Positions 36,201 through 49,520 of a stretch of 64,000 nucleotides of DNA are shown piece by piece. The translations under genes were made by a program, and so were the position numbers. The stretch lies in NCBI GenBank assembly GCA_023055355.1, contig JALJCS010000001.1:107028881-107092880 (forward strand). Direction: 5' to 3'. The notes under the pieces are model-generated. The model did not search any database. It was not told the origin of the DNA and saw only the letters and a program-made list of their open reading frames with translations. Within the stretch, counting starts at the first letter, position 1, and the number at the start of each line of letters is the position of its first letter. The stretch comes from Agelaius tricolor (taxonomy: Eukaryota; Chordata; Aves; Passeriformes; Icteridae).

Positions 36201-38222
36201 TGACAGCAGTGTTACTATAACTTGGTTTTAGCCGGTGATTCAGTTTCTATAAAATACATTAGAAAGAATAAATGGGTTTTTTTTAATGCTAAGACATTTG
36301 AAGGGGAGAATTCTTTGCGTCCATACCGTTTAAGATGTCCCAGTTTTGTGTATCATGATGAACAGAAGAGCAAATAGATAAATAGATTAACATTCTAAAA
36401 TAAGGGAAGGAAAAGAAGGCATTTAACAAATCTGAAAATTCAGGGTGTGTATCACTGGAATGCTAATGTGTCTCATACCAAACAACCCTTTGCTATTTAG
36501 GTTACCCAGAGGGACTGTAAATTTTCTGTCTTTTTGCCAAAATTATGCATACAGGATGGAAGAAATATTCTGTCTAACTTATATTTCCATCTTATTTGTG
36601 CTGTTTAAAGTGTAAATTTTGTTTCTAGATAGCATATTTTAATTTAGTTTGTTTCCGTTTATTAATTTCAATAGACGTGCCCTCTCCTTCTGGGTATGAT
36701 GTCCATGATAGAAAGATACAGAAAACTGAGGCCATTCTACTTAGAACATTGAGTGTGAATTTTTGTTACTGCTTTTTCAAAAATAAAGCAGAAAGAAAAA
36801 TGTGGGAAATAAAAGAAGAAAAAATTGCTGCTTCATAGCAAGCTATGGATTTCAGACAAACTAGGATAGCTTTAATTTGTACTCTGCCTATTTGAATAAG
36901 GTATTTAACATAGTAATTACTTGAGTATTCATGTTCAATAATTGCTATAGCACATCTGCAAAGAATCTAATTTCCTTGCCTTAATATCTGCAAAATACAG
37001 TATATTTTCTGATTATAATTTTTAATCTTCAATTTAGTAAAAGTAAACATTAAAACCAAAAAACAAAAGTAAAACAAAAGGCAATTAAAAATGTATATAT
37101 TAAAATACAAAACAGTAATTTTGCTTATTGCTGTGACTTATTACATTTTGCATATTACTGTGATAATGCTGAAGTGCTCACATCACTATGCAGCATAAAT
37201 ACCCAGTTAGTTAAGGCAAAAAAATTAGGAAGCCTCCCAGCTGGAACTGATTATTGCTTCCATCAATTGTATCCCTAAAAATGAAGTAAAGTGAGGGAAA
37301 ATACTGTACTGGTAGAAACTAATCTGACCCCTGCCAGAGAGATTGTTTAATGTTTTCTACGTTCTCAGGGAATATTTTACCTGATTAATTAAATCAATTA
37401 ATAACTGAGGTTAAGATCAGAAGGAAGCCTATTCTGAGGTGTTAAAATTTAGTCTTACAATGTAGCTAAAATAGTTTTGCTTAACTCTTTGAATAAGAAG
37501 AAATAAACCTAGCCAAGCAACTGTCATTTCCATGGTGAGTGGCTCGTGAACACATTTAATGTTAGTAACAAAACAGTGCTTTCTTAAGGTTTCTTCAGAT
37601 TTTTTTTGTCTATTTACAATATAGCACATACATAACACACATAGCACTTCCACTCTTGTTTACACCTTTCTCAACTTGTCATTTATACTTCAGAGATGAG
37701 TTATTCCTTTTACACCCCAAAGCTTGATCTTGCACTTCTTACACGTGACATTAGAGGACATCAACAGTCCTCATGACTACACCTCACTTGTTATCTCGCC
37801 CTTGATGTTCCAATTGTTTGGATATCCAGGCTGCTAAAGGATGGTGTTAATAAGTAGAGTGTGTTTCCTGAGCACTGGGTTTTTATTTAGCTGTCCCTTA
37901 TGTTTGCAGTGTTTATTATTGCCATTCATTAGCTTTCTCATGAATCTGATCCCAGAAAAATGAGCTCCCTAATCCCTGTGGCATTTAATGACAAAATGGA
38001 AATGCCAAAAAAATATTGTAGCAACAACTTATTATAAAATATGGTAAAAATCATTAGAATTTAAGTCTGTACTGCTATTTACTGTTAATTACTGTCAAGC
38101 AACAGTCTGTTCTTCATGAATCTTAAATTTCTCTTTTATAGCTATTTTCTGTAACGTGGTATGGTCTGTCCATAAAGAGTATTTTGAAAATAAGTTCAAT
38201 CATGACAAACTGCCAGATAAGA

Positions 38223-38380
38223 TTATATATAACACATATTTAATATATATATGCAATATATATACTCAGAATATACACAGACATATATATATATGTTGTA
38301 TATATTTGTATTGTGTGTATATATATACGCATTGTATATATATATATATATGGATATACACATTATATATATATATAAAT
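38223..38380. repeat. AT/ATGT microsatellite cluster
   Basis: This is an interrupted array of 'tatata', 'tatatatg' and 'tgtgtata' units over about 160 bases. A 79-codon open frame rich in Tyr and Ile over it is produced by the repeat. Confidence 0.9.
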
Positions 38381-39634
38381 GACGAAAAAGAATGATATAA
38401 TTACAATCTAATTATGAGGGGAATACTTTAAGGGAACATAGCTTTTCATTCCCCAGATCTTAATATAGAGAAACATACAAGGTTTGGTGCAGTCTCTTTC
38501 TGTCTCCTGCTTGAACTGATCATTGTGACATATGGGAGATTATGCCCAGTTACTTGTCTTTTCAGATAGATACACTGATTGATGTCTGTGCATTCTTTGA
38601 GATGTCTCTGAATTCTGTATCCCAGCAGACATAATAACCTTGTTTGGATCACTTTCTTTGTGCACAATAAAGTAATCAAGTGAGGGAGCCTTTTGCCTCT
38701 CAGTGGAAAGCACACACATTAGCAAGTATTTGCAGGGGTCACAGGTAAACTTCAGAGTGGAACTGTGTGTGACAGAAAATACAGCCAAATGACAAGGATG
38801 AACATGATCACTTAGAAATTACTCTACTATAAAAAAAAAGTATTTTAAATTTAAAAATAAAGAGGAAAACCCCCAAATAGTACTTTTTTCCCCCTCAGAT
38901 AAATTTCTACCCTCAATATTGTAAACTTCTGAGACCTTAGAACTCACCTGGTACCCCTGTGATTTTGAGGAAAATGCAATTTTCAGTAACTATGATGAGT
39001 CACCAAAAATATCAATTGAACTGCTTTGTAAGGAAATTGATATACATGAGATAGTTATGTTGAAGCATTTTTAAAAATGCTTTATAAAAATCAACTACTT
39101 CCAAAGAACAGGTGGGGCACTGCTTTTAATTAATGTATGGGTTGTTCTTTGATTGCTGTTTATGACAGAGATTAGTTCTGTAGACACACAAAGAAGTTGC
39201 ACAAAGGAACAGTGGCTTTCTGTCCCTGAGGTTGATCCTATTTCAAACCCAGTCTAAATCATGACAGCTGCTTGGTTATGGCTCCCAACAGCACTTTGGT
39301 AGCAAGGAATTTCCTGAGCACCCCAGTACTCCAGACATGCCGAGTGACCATATGGAAGTTTAGAATTTGGCAATTTGGCTTGTGCTCACTATCACCATCA
39401 TGGTAGGCCACTTGTGAATTTTGTTCCAACACTAAATCCACATTATTTATTTCATGGGGTTTTAACAGATTATAATTTTTTTGCTATTTATGATTATATC
39501 TCTACTTAGGAGAATAAGATTGATGTTAGTTTAGGGTTATTTCTAGCTAAATGAAATCTATGGGTTTCTATATTGTCTCTTTAGACATGGTTCCTAAAAC
39601 ACATATATCTTGTAATTTTGTCTAGAAAGGCATG

Positions 39635-39771
39635 ATCTGAGCTGAAATAATATATATAATATATATATATAAATAATATATATATATAAATAATATATAT
39701 ATATAAACAATATATATATAAATAATATATGTATATAAATAATATATATATAAATAATCTGAGCTGAAATA
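39635..39771. repeat. AT-rich minisatellite flanked by 15-base direct repeats
   Basis: Several copies of an ~18-20-base unit of the form 'aataatatatatatata' lie between two exact copies of 'atctgagctgaaata' (39635-39649 and 39757-39771). The array has minor variants such as 'ataaacaata' and 'atatgtatata'. The flanking repeats suggest either a target-site duplication or slippage including the edge sequence. Confidence 0.85.
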
Positions 39772-42700
39772 GTAAAATAAATCTAAGAATATACTCTATG
39801 CTTTGGTAGTTGTGAGACTAGAACCAGAAAAATTACCTTTATATGGACACCTCCAAGTTAAACAAATCATAGCAAGTGGTTAAAATATAATAATCCAAGC
39901 ATGGCTACCATTGAATCTCTCAGCTCAGCATGTTGTTTATGACAGCAGCCAGTCCAGGGTGAAATATGAGAAAGTGAAATGCACATAGTGATACTTGTCT
40001 GAACTGGCAGTGATTTGTAGCTCATATCCTTCTTGAGTTAAAAGTAGCACCATTTATGTTTAGTAATCACATTGCCAAAATAAAAGGCAGAGGTGAAGAT
40101 TGCTGCTTTACAGTGACATTACTTGCCTTCCAAACTGTCTTTCAAATCACCTGAGTCCACTTTTTTTTTTTGTAGCAGAAATGCTTGTCAGTGTTGTCAT
40201 GATTTTTCAAGATGTTTCAGGAATAGTAGAAACAGGTCTATAAAACACTTAATAGACTTGCAGGTCTCTGTTTTCAAATGCAAAAGCCAAGAATATTTGA
40301 TAGTGGAATAAAAGCTGGGAGGCTAGTTGGCAGTGAAGGTAAGATCTGGAAGAATGATGAAGGGTCAGACAGATTGTTCCTCCAGAGAAGACTTGGCAAA
40401 GGGAATGGGATCACACCTGACAAGAAAGGGAACTGGATTGCTTGTCAGATAAGGTCAAGTTTGGACATTGCTCACCAGCTGCCTTCATTCTACAAATGGT
40501 GCATAGCATCTATCCTAGTCATCATTCTGCAGCTAGCCCTGTCTGCGCCTTGTAAAGGACTCCAGGAATGCAGTTGTGTCTCATCACTTCTGTTGGCTTC
40601 CTCAAAATGTTCAATAGATTCAGTCAAATGTACACTAACAAGCTAATTTCATGATGTTAGAGGTTAGACCTATATTTGCCTGCATCTCTTGCTTGGAGAG
40701 TTTTGGTTCTAAGAAAGGGCTTTGCTCATCTGTCCTGTTATATAACTATGGTGTTAAAAAATGTGTTGAGTTAAAAACCAATATGCATTGCAGCAAAAGT
40801 ACCTATAATGTGTGAAGCTTAAAAGTGAAAAGCACCACCACATACTGTATATTTAACTGCATCTTTATATTTTATCCTGTAACCACAGCCTACTGACAGT
40901 TAGAATGTGTGCAAACTGTTTACTATATACCTCATGAAGGATTCTTTTATGAAGTTTTTTGTGGACTTCACTTAAAAAATATGACTGTATATAGATTCTT
41001 GAAAATGCCCTGTAACTTTTATACATATATAGTTGTCAGGTGCTGGTCTTTAGACTTTTACCTTATGGTGAGAGGGCATAATAGGTCTCTGTTCCCTTGG
41101 CTTTGGTGCACATTTCCTGCCTTCTGAGGAGTGAGAGGGGAACAGTGAGTTCTAATGATACCTGAGGGACCAGTCCTTGTTACTGTCTCCCCAGAGTAGC
41201 TCTTTACTAACAGGATATGAAAAGGGTTGCTCAGGTTTTGTTCTGAAAGGGAAAGACCCTTGCCTGTGAATGAACATGTACATAATTGGTCCTCTATCAG
41301 CATTTATTTGGTTTTGCTACCTGGGTGGGCTCTGCTAATGATGTGAAAACTGTATTAGCCATTACAGCAGCTCACCCTATTTTATCATCTCCTTTTTAGA
41401 CCTATCAAACTTTCCCACCTGAGTCCAAGACAAAACTCCTGAGTTCAGTCTCTATTTAGCAAGTGATGTTACTACAAATCAGGCCTCTTAATGTGTCCTT
41501 TTTCTTCAGTTTCTGTATTGAAAAAAGGAAGCTATATTTACATACTTCAGTGGCTGATGTTAGGAATGGTTTATATTTGATTAGCACTTGAAAAATGAAA
41601 GGTTTAATTCTGCACTGTTTTCTTCCTTTGTCTGAGAACCCTTCTCATCCAAGACTATGAGATGTTTGTTTTTTGCCTTGTCTTCTCCAACCTCTTTTCC
41701 CCACATTTTTTCTTCTAAACAAAGGGTCAGGATCTTCATCATTAATCTGTGAAGGCCTGCAAGGAATCAATGTCTTAGACCCAAGAGAGAGAAGCTGAAA
41801 TCCTACTCTTTTCCCCTATATGTGCAGGAGGAGAAAGGCTAAAAATGTAAGGAAGTTTTCACCGGAGAATTCTAAGCCAGGAACTATCTCCAGTTCTTAC
41901 AGCCACAAGGAAATAAAACAAAACATGTCTGATCTTTGGGCTGAGAGGGCAGTATTGGGAGCATAGTCACACATAGGAGCCATTTCATTTCAGAAATACC
42001 AGCAACAATATATGTCATTTTCCCCTGAAAAATCCATAAACTGGGGAGAGTTTACAAATTTTTCTCCATATTTTGGTGGGTCATTTAATATACTTGTCAG
42101 TAAAATTAAAACCCAAAACAATGAGGTGAAACAATAACATTTTCTGAATCAAGGACCATAGTCATGCTAAGGTGTTTCATATTTAATTTGTGCCATTGGA
42201 AGGAACAGTTCACAATGCCTTAATTTTCTGCATCATTTTAATAGAAATCACATAACACCAAATTACAGGAAAGAGGGAAAAAACCACATAAATGTATATG
42301 GAAATATATTATTTCAGACTACTGTAAAATTACATTAGGCAGTGAAAATGGAATCCTCCCACAGCAGTAGAAACTCATCTTAACAAATCCCAGAAATGTT
42401 ATCAGAAAGAGATCACAGTGGTGATATCATAGCTCCTCTTTTCACTTAGGCCTCCACAAAATTTCTTTATTCTTCAGTATAGTATAAAGTCATTCTTATT
42501 AAAATACAATACCTCCTCACAATAGGCAGACTGTAAGGATTACTCTAGAAATTAAAAATAATGCAGGAATACATTACAGAGAAAAAAAATTAAAAACCAG
42601 GTCAGATTGTCATCAGAAATTATCATAATTCTAGCAGAGATGAAAAAGTTGTTTTAAGATGGGTGTTGAGAGCATTTACTGCTGATTTCCTGGAATTTAC

Positions 42701-45700
42701 CTGACTCCTACTAATAGGAGTAATAGTTTATGCTATTTGTCTCCAGTCAAGATTTTCCTTCCAGTTTCACTGGGAAAAAAAATCACCAGACACAACAGAA
42801 AAAACACATGACAATCATTATAAATTTAATAAATTGAAACAGCAAGTCTAACAATGAATGAGAGTGTGAAAACCCTATCATATGATTATCTTAAAATAAT
42901 TCTATCAAATAATAAGGTATTTGGAGAAAAGGCAGTCTTCAGTAGTAATATTTTAATTTTTATATTTTGAACAATATTTTTAGTACAATTTATATACAAA
43001 AGTGCAGATTGAGAAGTTGTACAGATCTGCTAAATTTTCATTCATCAGCTGTTGGGTAGCCTCATAGTATCATTTAATTCCGACTGGCAACTGCTAGGTG
43101 TTCACCTCATCTTGTTTCTTCCCTTAGAAAATTGCTCACTTTCAGCTTATTATCTCTCCATACTCTCTGTATCTTTGACTACTGAGGCAGTCTGGCAGTG
43201 TCTGACAGAAGGAAGCTGGAAAATTGGTAGCTTGTAGAGAATGTCTTCACTCAATCTTTCTTGCACTCTTGCTGCTCCTGCCCCTAGAGCTCCTACTCGA
43301 AGTGGGGGATGAAGCCTTGATCACAAAGACTTCTATTGCAAGTGTTTGACCTCTCATTAGCTACTGATATCTCATTAGATAAAGTTTCTCTCTCCCTAAA
43401 TGAATTCTGAGCATTTGCTTTGTTTTCAATACATCAGCTTTGTTTTCCCATTGTTGTGGGGCTCATTTATTTTGATGAGGCACCTTATCTGTGCTTGGCC
43501 CTGCATGGCAGACAAACCACAACAGCTTTTAGAGGCTTTTTGACAGCTGCCTGTATTTAGCATTGCAAGTGTATTTCTTATACTTCTCTACTTCTCTCTC
43601 TTTTCCTGTCCTTGCCATCCTTCTCAGCTCCCAGTCAGCTTCTGACAAACATTGTGTCAGGGGTAATAGAAGGGTTATTTTCTGACAGCTGTAAGGAGAA
43701 GCAAGCAGGAAAATCCTCAGGATGCCATGCACAATGGTCCTGATTTCACCTCGTAAGATTGATGCAACAGTCAGGACTATGTGTCTCCTAGTGATCATTA
43801 GAGAGGAGCTAGTATTAAAATGCAACAGAAGTTAAGATTTTAAGGAGGTTACTTTGTTTTAAAGTCTTTGTTTGCCACAGAATAAAAATTGTGGATGATT
43901 AAGTCCTCAGAGGTAGAAATTCTATTAATTGTGCTTTTGGTAAAAGACAGACGGTGATTATTTCATAGGTTGTAAGTGTTCACAGGTTGCACAATGATGA
44001 AAAAATATCATATCAAAGATTTGTCAATTTGTTTTCCAAGATTCAAGCCATGCAATAACAGAAAACTTGCAGTGTTGAACCGCCTTGCTTAAATGACTCT
44101 CTACAATCCATTTATTTTCACTGCATTAAGTTCATGGTAAAAGCAATGAAAGCTGAAATCTGATTAAACTGCCATATTTCATCTTTATTTCCTGTATAAA
44201 TCTTAGAGACTTAGTAAGATGGGAGAAGAGTCAATAACAATAAAAAAATGCATACATTATGCTCTTGATTTATGTCCCTCTGGCTTTTTGGATGTTTGTA
44301 ATTAATCTTCTGCTGGGAATCACATTTTCCTTGATATGTTACTTTTTGCTAGTGTAGAAAGTTACAGTAGGAGCAAGATAATGCAACTAAGTTCTCTGGG
44401 GTCATGAAAAAGCACACAAAAATATAATGGAAATATGATGTTAATTGAAAAGATCAACTGTTTTGAAAATTATCATATATGAATGGGCTACTTCGATTCT
44501 TCCTGAAGAATATTAGAGCAAGATTTCTAGGACTTTTTAATCATAGGTTGTACATGGCAGCTTCCAAACAGCTGTCTGTCCCCTTTAAATATTAGGATAA
44601 TCAGTTATTATGAAAAAACAATATATGTTTGGTTTCTGTGTTAGATTCTGTGTCCTGGAATGGAATGCCTAAAATCTGCTTGATCTATTTGTTCTTCTTA
44701 CTGCATGTTAACACCTGCTGATCTACTGGCTGGATTTAGCACAACACAACAGCTTTCTTCACAGAGACCCCTGTTACCTCAAATTCAGTAGGCAGAAATC
44801 CAAAATTGTATAAATACATCCTGTATGTTAAAGTATGTGTCTAAAATTCTCTTCTAAACATACTAGGAAGAGCAGTGAACTTTGGTGCAATATCTACCTA
44901 TGAAAATACCTAAATATCTGAATCCTCCTGCATGTATTATGTACTCAAGCACTAAACACCTGATGCTCCTGCACTTTTTGCAAACTCTAACCTCTGTGCT
45001 CATGTCATCTTCAGGTGGCAAAGGTGATGCCCTACTATGCTTTAAAACTTTGAACATAAAAATGAGGCATAAGAAATTCTCATGGAAGTGTACTGTTCAT
45101 AATAGTCAAGAAGTTGATTATTTACTTTTACCTTTTGATTTCCTTCTCTGCATTGTCTTTGCTCCTACAGCAACAGGGAGCTCCCATCCCATCCCATTCT
45201 GAACAAGTGTACCTGAAAGTTTAAAATGTATTTAAACAATAATATCAAAGCAAAATATCCCTTACCCAAAACAAACTGAAAGCCATAAAACTTATCAAAT
45301 AGACTTCTGTTAAAGAATAATCTTCAACAAAAATCTGAATTACTCATAGATATTGGCAGTAAAGAGATAAGTTTTGTCTTTTTGAGGTGATGAAAGAGTC
45401 TTTGCTTGAGTAATTTTATTATACATGTAAGTTTTTTTTTTTAATTTTTATGAAATAAAGATGAACTTCCAAACAAATTTGCAAAGTAATACTACACCAT
45501 TTATTCTGAATGAGTTTTCATTTCTCCATAGATACATGCCCATATTATCATCTATAATAATTTACTGGCCTTCACCATGGCATGACCTCATTACCTAGCA
45601 GGAGTTCAGGATTTCAGGCAGCCAGATTCCAGCAGTTTGAAGTACTTTGATGCAACAGGCAGTTTTACACCATGCCTCTTTAAAAGGATGAATTTTATTT

Positions 45701-46002
45701 TATGGAATAAGGTTTATCCTCTTGTTTGGAACAAATACCTTGTGATGATGCAATGTCTATATTTGGGCTAAGGTGGCTGATATATTCTTGGCTGTTTTTT
45801 TCAGAACAAATAAAAGAGGATCAATCTTATTCCTTAAGTGTTAGATCTAGGCAAACCTACAAGTTTCACTTGCTTTTCTTTAAAACATGCATTTTCTAGT
45901 AATTTGTACTTCATAGAGCTCACCTATGAGCTGGTTCATATCATCATTTGCAACAGCATTTGGTGTTAAAATCAGAAGTGTCTGAAAGGAGATCTTGATT
46001 TT

Positions 46003-46056
46003 AGAACTTTTTTCTTTTCCTTTTCCTTTCCTTCTATTCTTTCCTTTCTATTCTGC
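46003..46056. repeat. Pyrimidine-rich tract (CT-rich)
   Basis: Runs such as 'tttcttttccttttcctttc' followed by 'ctattctttcctttctattc' make the + strand nearly all pyrimidine. It is simple sequence, with no exon after it. Confidence 0.75.
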
Positions 46057-46652
46057 TAAATGCATCAGAAAAATGTAAAGAACTGTCACTCTTGAAAACA
46101 CAAATCTTTAAATGATAACAAACACCAATTTTTCAAGTTGCTTTCAGTTTCATCAACACACCTGCACACATTAGGCTCATGTGGTTAGCACACAGATACA
46201 CAAAATTCTCCTTAATAATTTTTAATCTTTTGAATCATCTCTGCATCTTATCATTTTGGGAAGTTTGTCAAATCTGTTTTGGCTCAAAGGTGCTTGTATT
46301 TACATTACAATCTAGCTGTTGCTCTTTGTCTTTTTTTTACTACCTTTGGGAAAAAAATCATTTTATGGTAACATCAAAAGTACAGGGGTTGAAATAGTTA
46401 TTGGCCCAGAACCAGCAAGGTTTATTTCAGTCAAATCATAAGGGAAAAACTAATGTGGTCTTTGGAAAGACATATTTTTAAATAAAGATAAGTAAAGTAA
46501 AAATATAAAAGTAAAAATAATCACAATCTAAGAGAATATTTATGCAATAAATTCAAAGCCCAGATTAAAAATATTTTCTTGATTAAACTTATGTCAACTA
46601 TATGATAAATTTGATCTCTAACACTTTTAGCAATATCAGATAACCTAAGCAG

Positions 46653-46695
46653 AGTGTGTGTATGTGTACATATATGTACACATATATACAGTCTA
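46653..46695. repeat. TG/TA microsatellite containing a 24-base perfect palindrome
   Basis: An alternating purine-pyrimidine stretch 'gtgtgtgtatgtgtac...' contains a perfectly self-complementary segment at 46661-46684 centred on 'catatatg'. Such sequence can form a cruciform or Z-like DNA. Confidence 0.85.
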
Positions 46696-49404
46696 TATAA
46701 ATCAGATGTGCATAGACATGCACAACCAATTTGCTCATAAAATTGTATAGTTTTGTTCCAAATACTCCTCTGGTAGACAATTTTATATTCTTTGTCAATG
46801 CTTTCCAGGCCACTGTGAACATACTACTGACACCACTCATATACTGCAATTTTTTTAAAATACTATTATTTTACTATTTTTTTTTCATGAAACATAATTT
46901 CCTTATTCTTTCATTCAACCTTCCACTCCTTTAATTATTTATTTTCCTTTACATATTTGATTGTCTTCTGTATCATAGTTGAAACCCCTATTTATAGATT
47001 CCAGCCACAGAGGTAGTTACCTTGGAAACTGTTTAAAGTGCACCTTCTTGAATATTTGCTCTATCAAATCACAGAACTGCCTTTCCTCTTCCATCTGTTG
47101 CTCCACAAAGCTTGGTATTAGTGAGCAGACTTGTCCAGCTTATTTCCAACTATAACTCCCTTTCTTAGTGACTCAAGGTCACACTGTACAGCAGGTGTAT
47201 TCTCATTTTTGGGCAGTCATTACATGTCTACTATATATACTTTTCAGCTAACAGCTGCTATTAGCAACAAAGTTGTACAGCAATAATAGGTCTAATGAAA
47301 AAATTCCTCAAAGACCAGAAATGGTTACTTCTTCCCTTTTCCATACACTCCCCTTTACTGGGCTGTAGAAAAAAACAAAGTGACAATGGTGAAGAAAATT
47401 ATTTACTTAATAACAAGTATAATTTTGAAAATGATAGGATAGTGTAGATTAAGTTAATTGACATTTCTCAGGGTCAGAGTTCTCGTAGTACAGGTACAAG
47501 GTTGTAGCTTCCTATCCTCATCTGGTCTTGAATGAAATAGTTCTATTGAAATTATTAGTGTCTCAAGATTAGTGTATTGGTTCTGTCTCGATATCTCTCT
47601 GCTTTTCTGTCATATTTGACCTGTCTCAAAAATCCTGACAAAAATAGAGAAGCTTATATTTTATACTGAGAGTGGCTGGCAACTGGGAAGACATTTATGA
47701 ACACAGATAAACAAAGAGAATTACTTTTTTCTTTGTTAGAATAAAGCTCAAATTGAATACGTGAATGAGAACTTCACCTGTGTAACCTTACTTTTATAAC
47801 CAAATTAAATTTATAGCATTCTCTAAATATTTATACATTATTTATGAGCAATGAAATAGGCTCTTAAGCTTCATCAAAAGCATAAGAAACATCCTCTTTA
47901 TTTTAATACAAGTAAATTGGTCCCGAGTGCTTGCTGTTGTGAAGGATCATCATATTCCTTATTGGCCCTCACTTTCCACCACTTAGCTCATCATGTTAAC
48001 TTAGGATAAAGGAAAAATTTAAATTTTCTTCCTTGAAGAACAGATTGTGCTATGTCAGTATTTTTTCCAGAATAGATTGCATCTTGATCTAATCAGAACA
48101 CCTATAGCTTTCTAGCCACAGGTCATGTATTTGAAAGGATAACAAGGAGTTTATTTCTAAAGACTTTTCAAGGGAGATACTTTCAACCCTCCCAGACGAC
48201 CTCTCTCTTGCAGATCATTGCAGATGTATAAGGAGATATCAATTCCTGCATACTTTTGAGAAGTGGGCAGAAATAGAAATGGACAAAAAGTGATTTGGCT
48301 AGTTTGATATAGCAGACAGAATATTTCTGAAAATCTTTGAATGTAAGTATCGATATTGTAGAGATTCACTGGAATTAGTATCCATCAAATTTTAAGAATT
48401 ATATTGCATGGCTGCAATATCTTCTACTGAAAGTTTTTGTTATGCTCTTCAAGGTCCAAATTACCTAGCTTTCCTTAACTGTTTCATAAAATATAGAAGG
48501 CTCTAGAGAAGCTGTGACATGGAGAGACTATTAAACCTAATTATCTAGTCCACTTAAATTCAGTGTTCCATCTACAATCTGTAAGAAATACATTATAAAA
48601 ATAAAACCACACAGAAATATGGTATTTTTATGTATAAACACACAAAAACACAGAGCAAGGGGTGCATCTATATCTGTGTGTAAAGATACATGGACTGATA
48701 GTATGTTCCAAAGGGCTAAGGACTGGCTAAGTTAGGGATTTGGGAGTTGCTAGGAGTAATGAAGGAAGGAGTGCCATCATAAAAAAAAGTATCCAAATAT
48801 CCAAATTCAGTGAGTTTTTCTATGATTTTATGCTCTCTTTAAAACTATTTTTAGACTTCACCTCTTCTTTAATAAGAAGAAACAGTGATTATGGGAGTCA
48901 AGTACCTCTTTACATGAATGTTACTAGTGACTATAAAGGTGGAGTGTTGGCAGGGAGACATAAAGAAAGGGAAAATTAAGATTTTCATTTAATGTTAATG
49001 ACATTCTGAAAATAAGTGATGTTTTAAATATAGGAGTAAAGCTTTGTCCTGGATCATCAGAAAGGATTTTAGAGACTATATATGACAACATCATATTGAT
49101 TGTCACTTTAATCTGTTCTTTTTTTCCTTGAAGAAATATTTTAGTTTTCAAAATATGTTCCTCACACTATATTTCTGACAGAGGCAAAATCTTAATTGTC
49201 ATGGATAGACTATATAGGATAAAATGCAAACCACGCAAAATATTCTGTTCAGGCAAATTGAAACATAACACAAACACAGCTTCATAACATTTATTTATTT
49301 ATTTAAATAAGTAAATTTGATTTTTAAAAATTAAGCTTAAATTTATTAAAAAATCCATTATAAAGTTTTAAAGAATTTGCACCATGGAGGCATGAATTTC
49401 AAGC

Positions 49405-49520
49405 TAGTCATATATTTTAGTTGTAGACCTGGCAGTGTTACAATCATGGTTGAACTAGGTGTGCCTTTGAAGATATATCTTTTTCAACCTAAATGATTCT
49501 ATAATTCTCTGATTCTATGA
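49405..49520 (+). repeat. CR1 LINE extreme 3' end
   Basis: It runs in sense orientation: 'gacctggcagtgttac', 'ggttgaactaggtg', 'ctttttcaacctaaatgatt', then the tail 'ctataattctctgattctat'. This is the canonical 3' end of a CR1 with its short tandem tail. It is a very short, 5'-truncated copy. Confidence 0.8.

Noticed and set aside
38156..38395. 79-codon frame rich in Tyr and Ile
   Set aside because: It is translated AT/GT microsatellite.
40278..40646. 122-codon forward frame in slightly GC-richer DNA
   Set aside because: No domain, signal peptide or splice context was recognised and codon use looks random. The segment could be an unclassified repeat, but I could not support that.
44882..45202. 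106-codon forward frame
   Set aside because: No recognisable motif and the region is ordinary intron. The overlapping minus-strand frame shows that both are chance.
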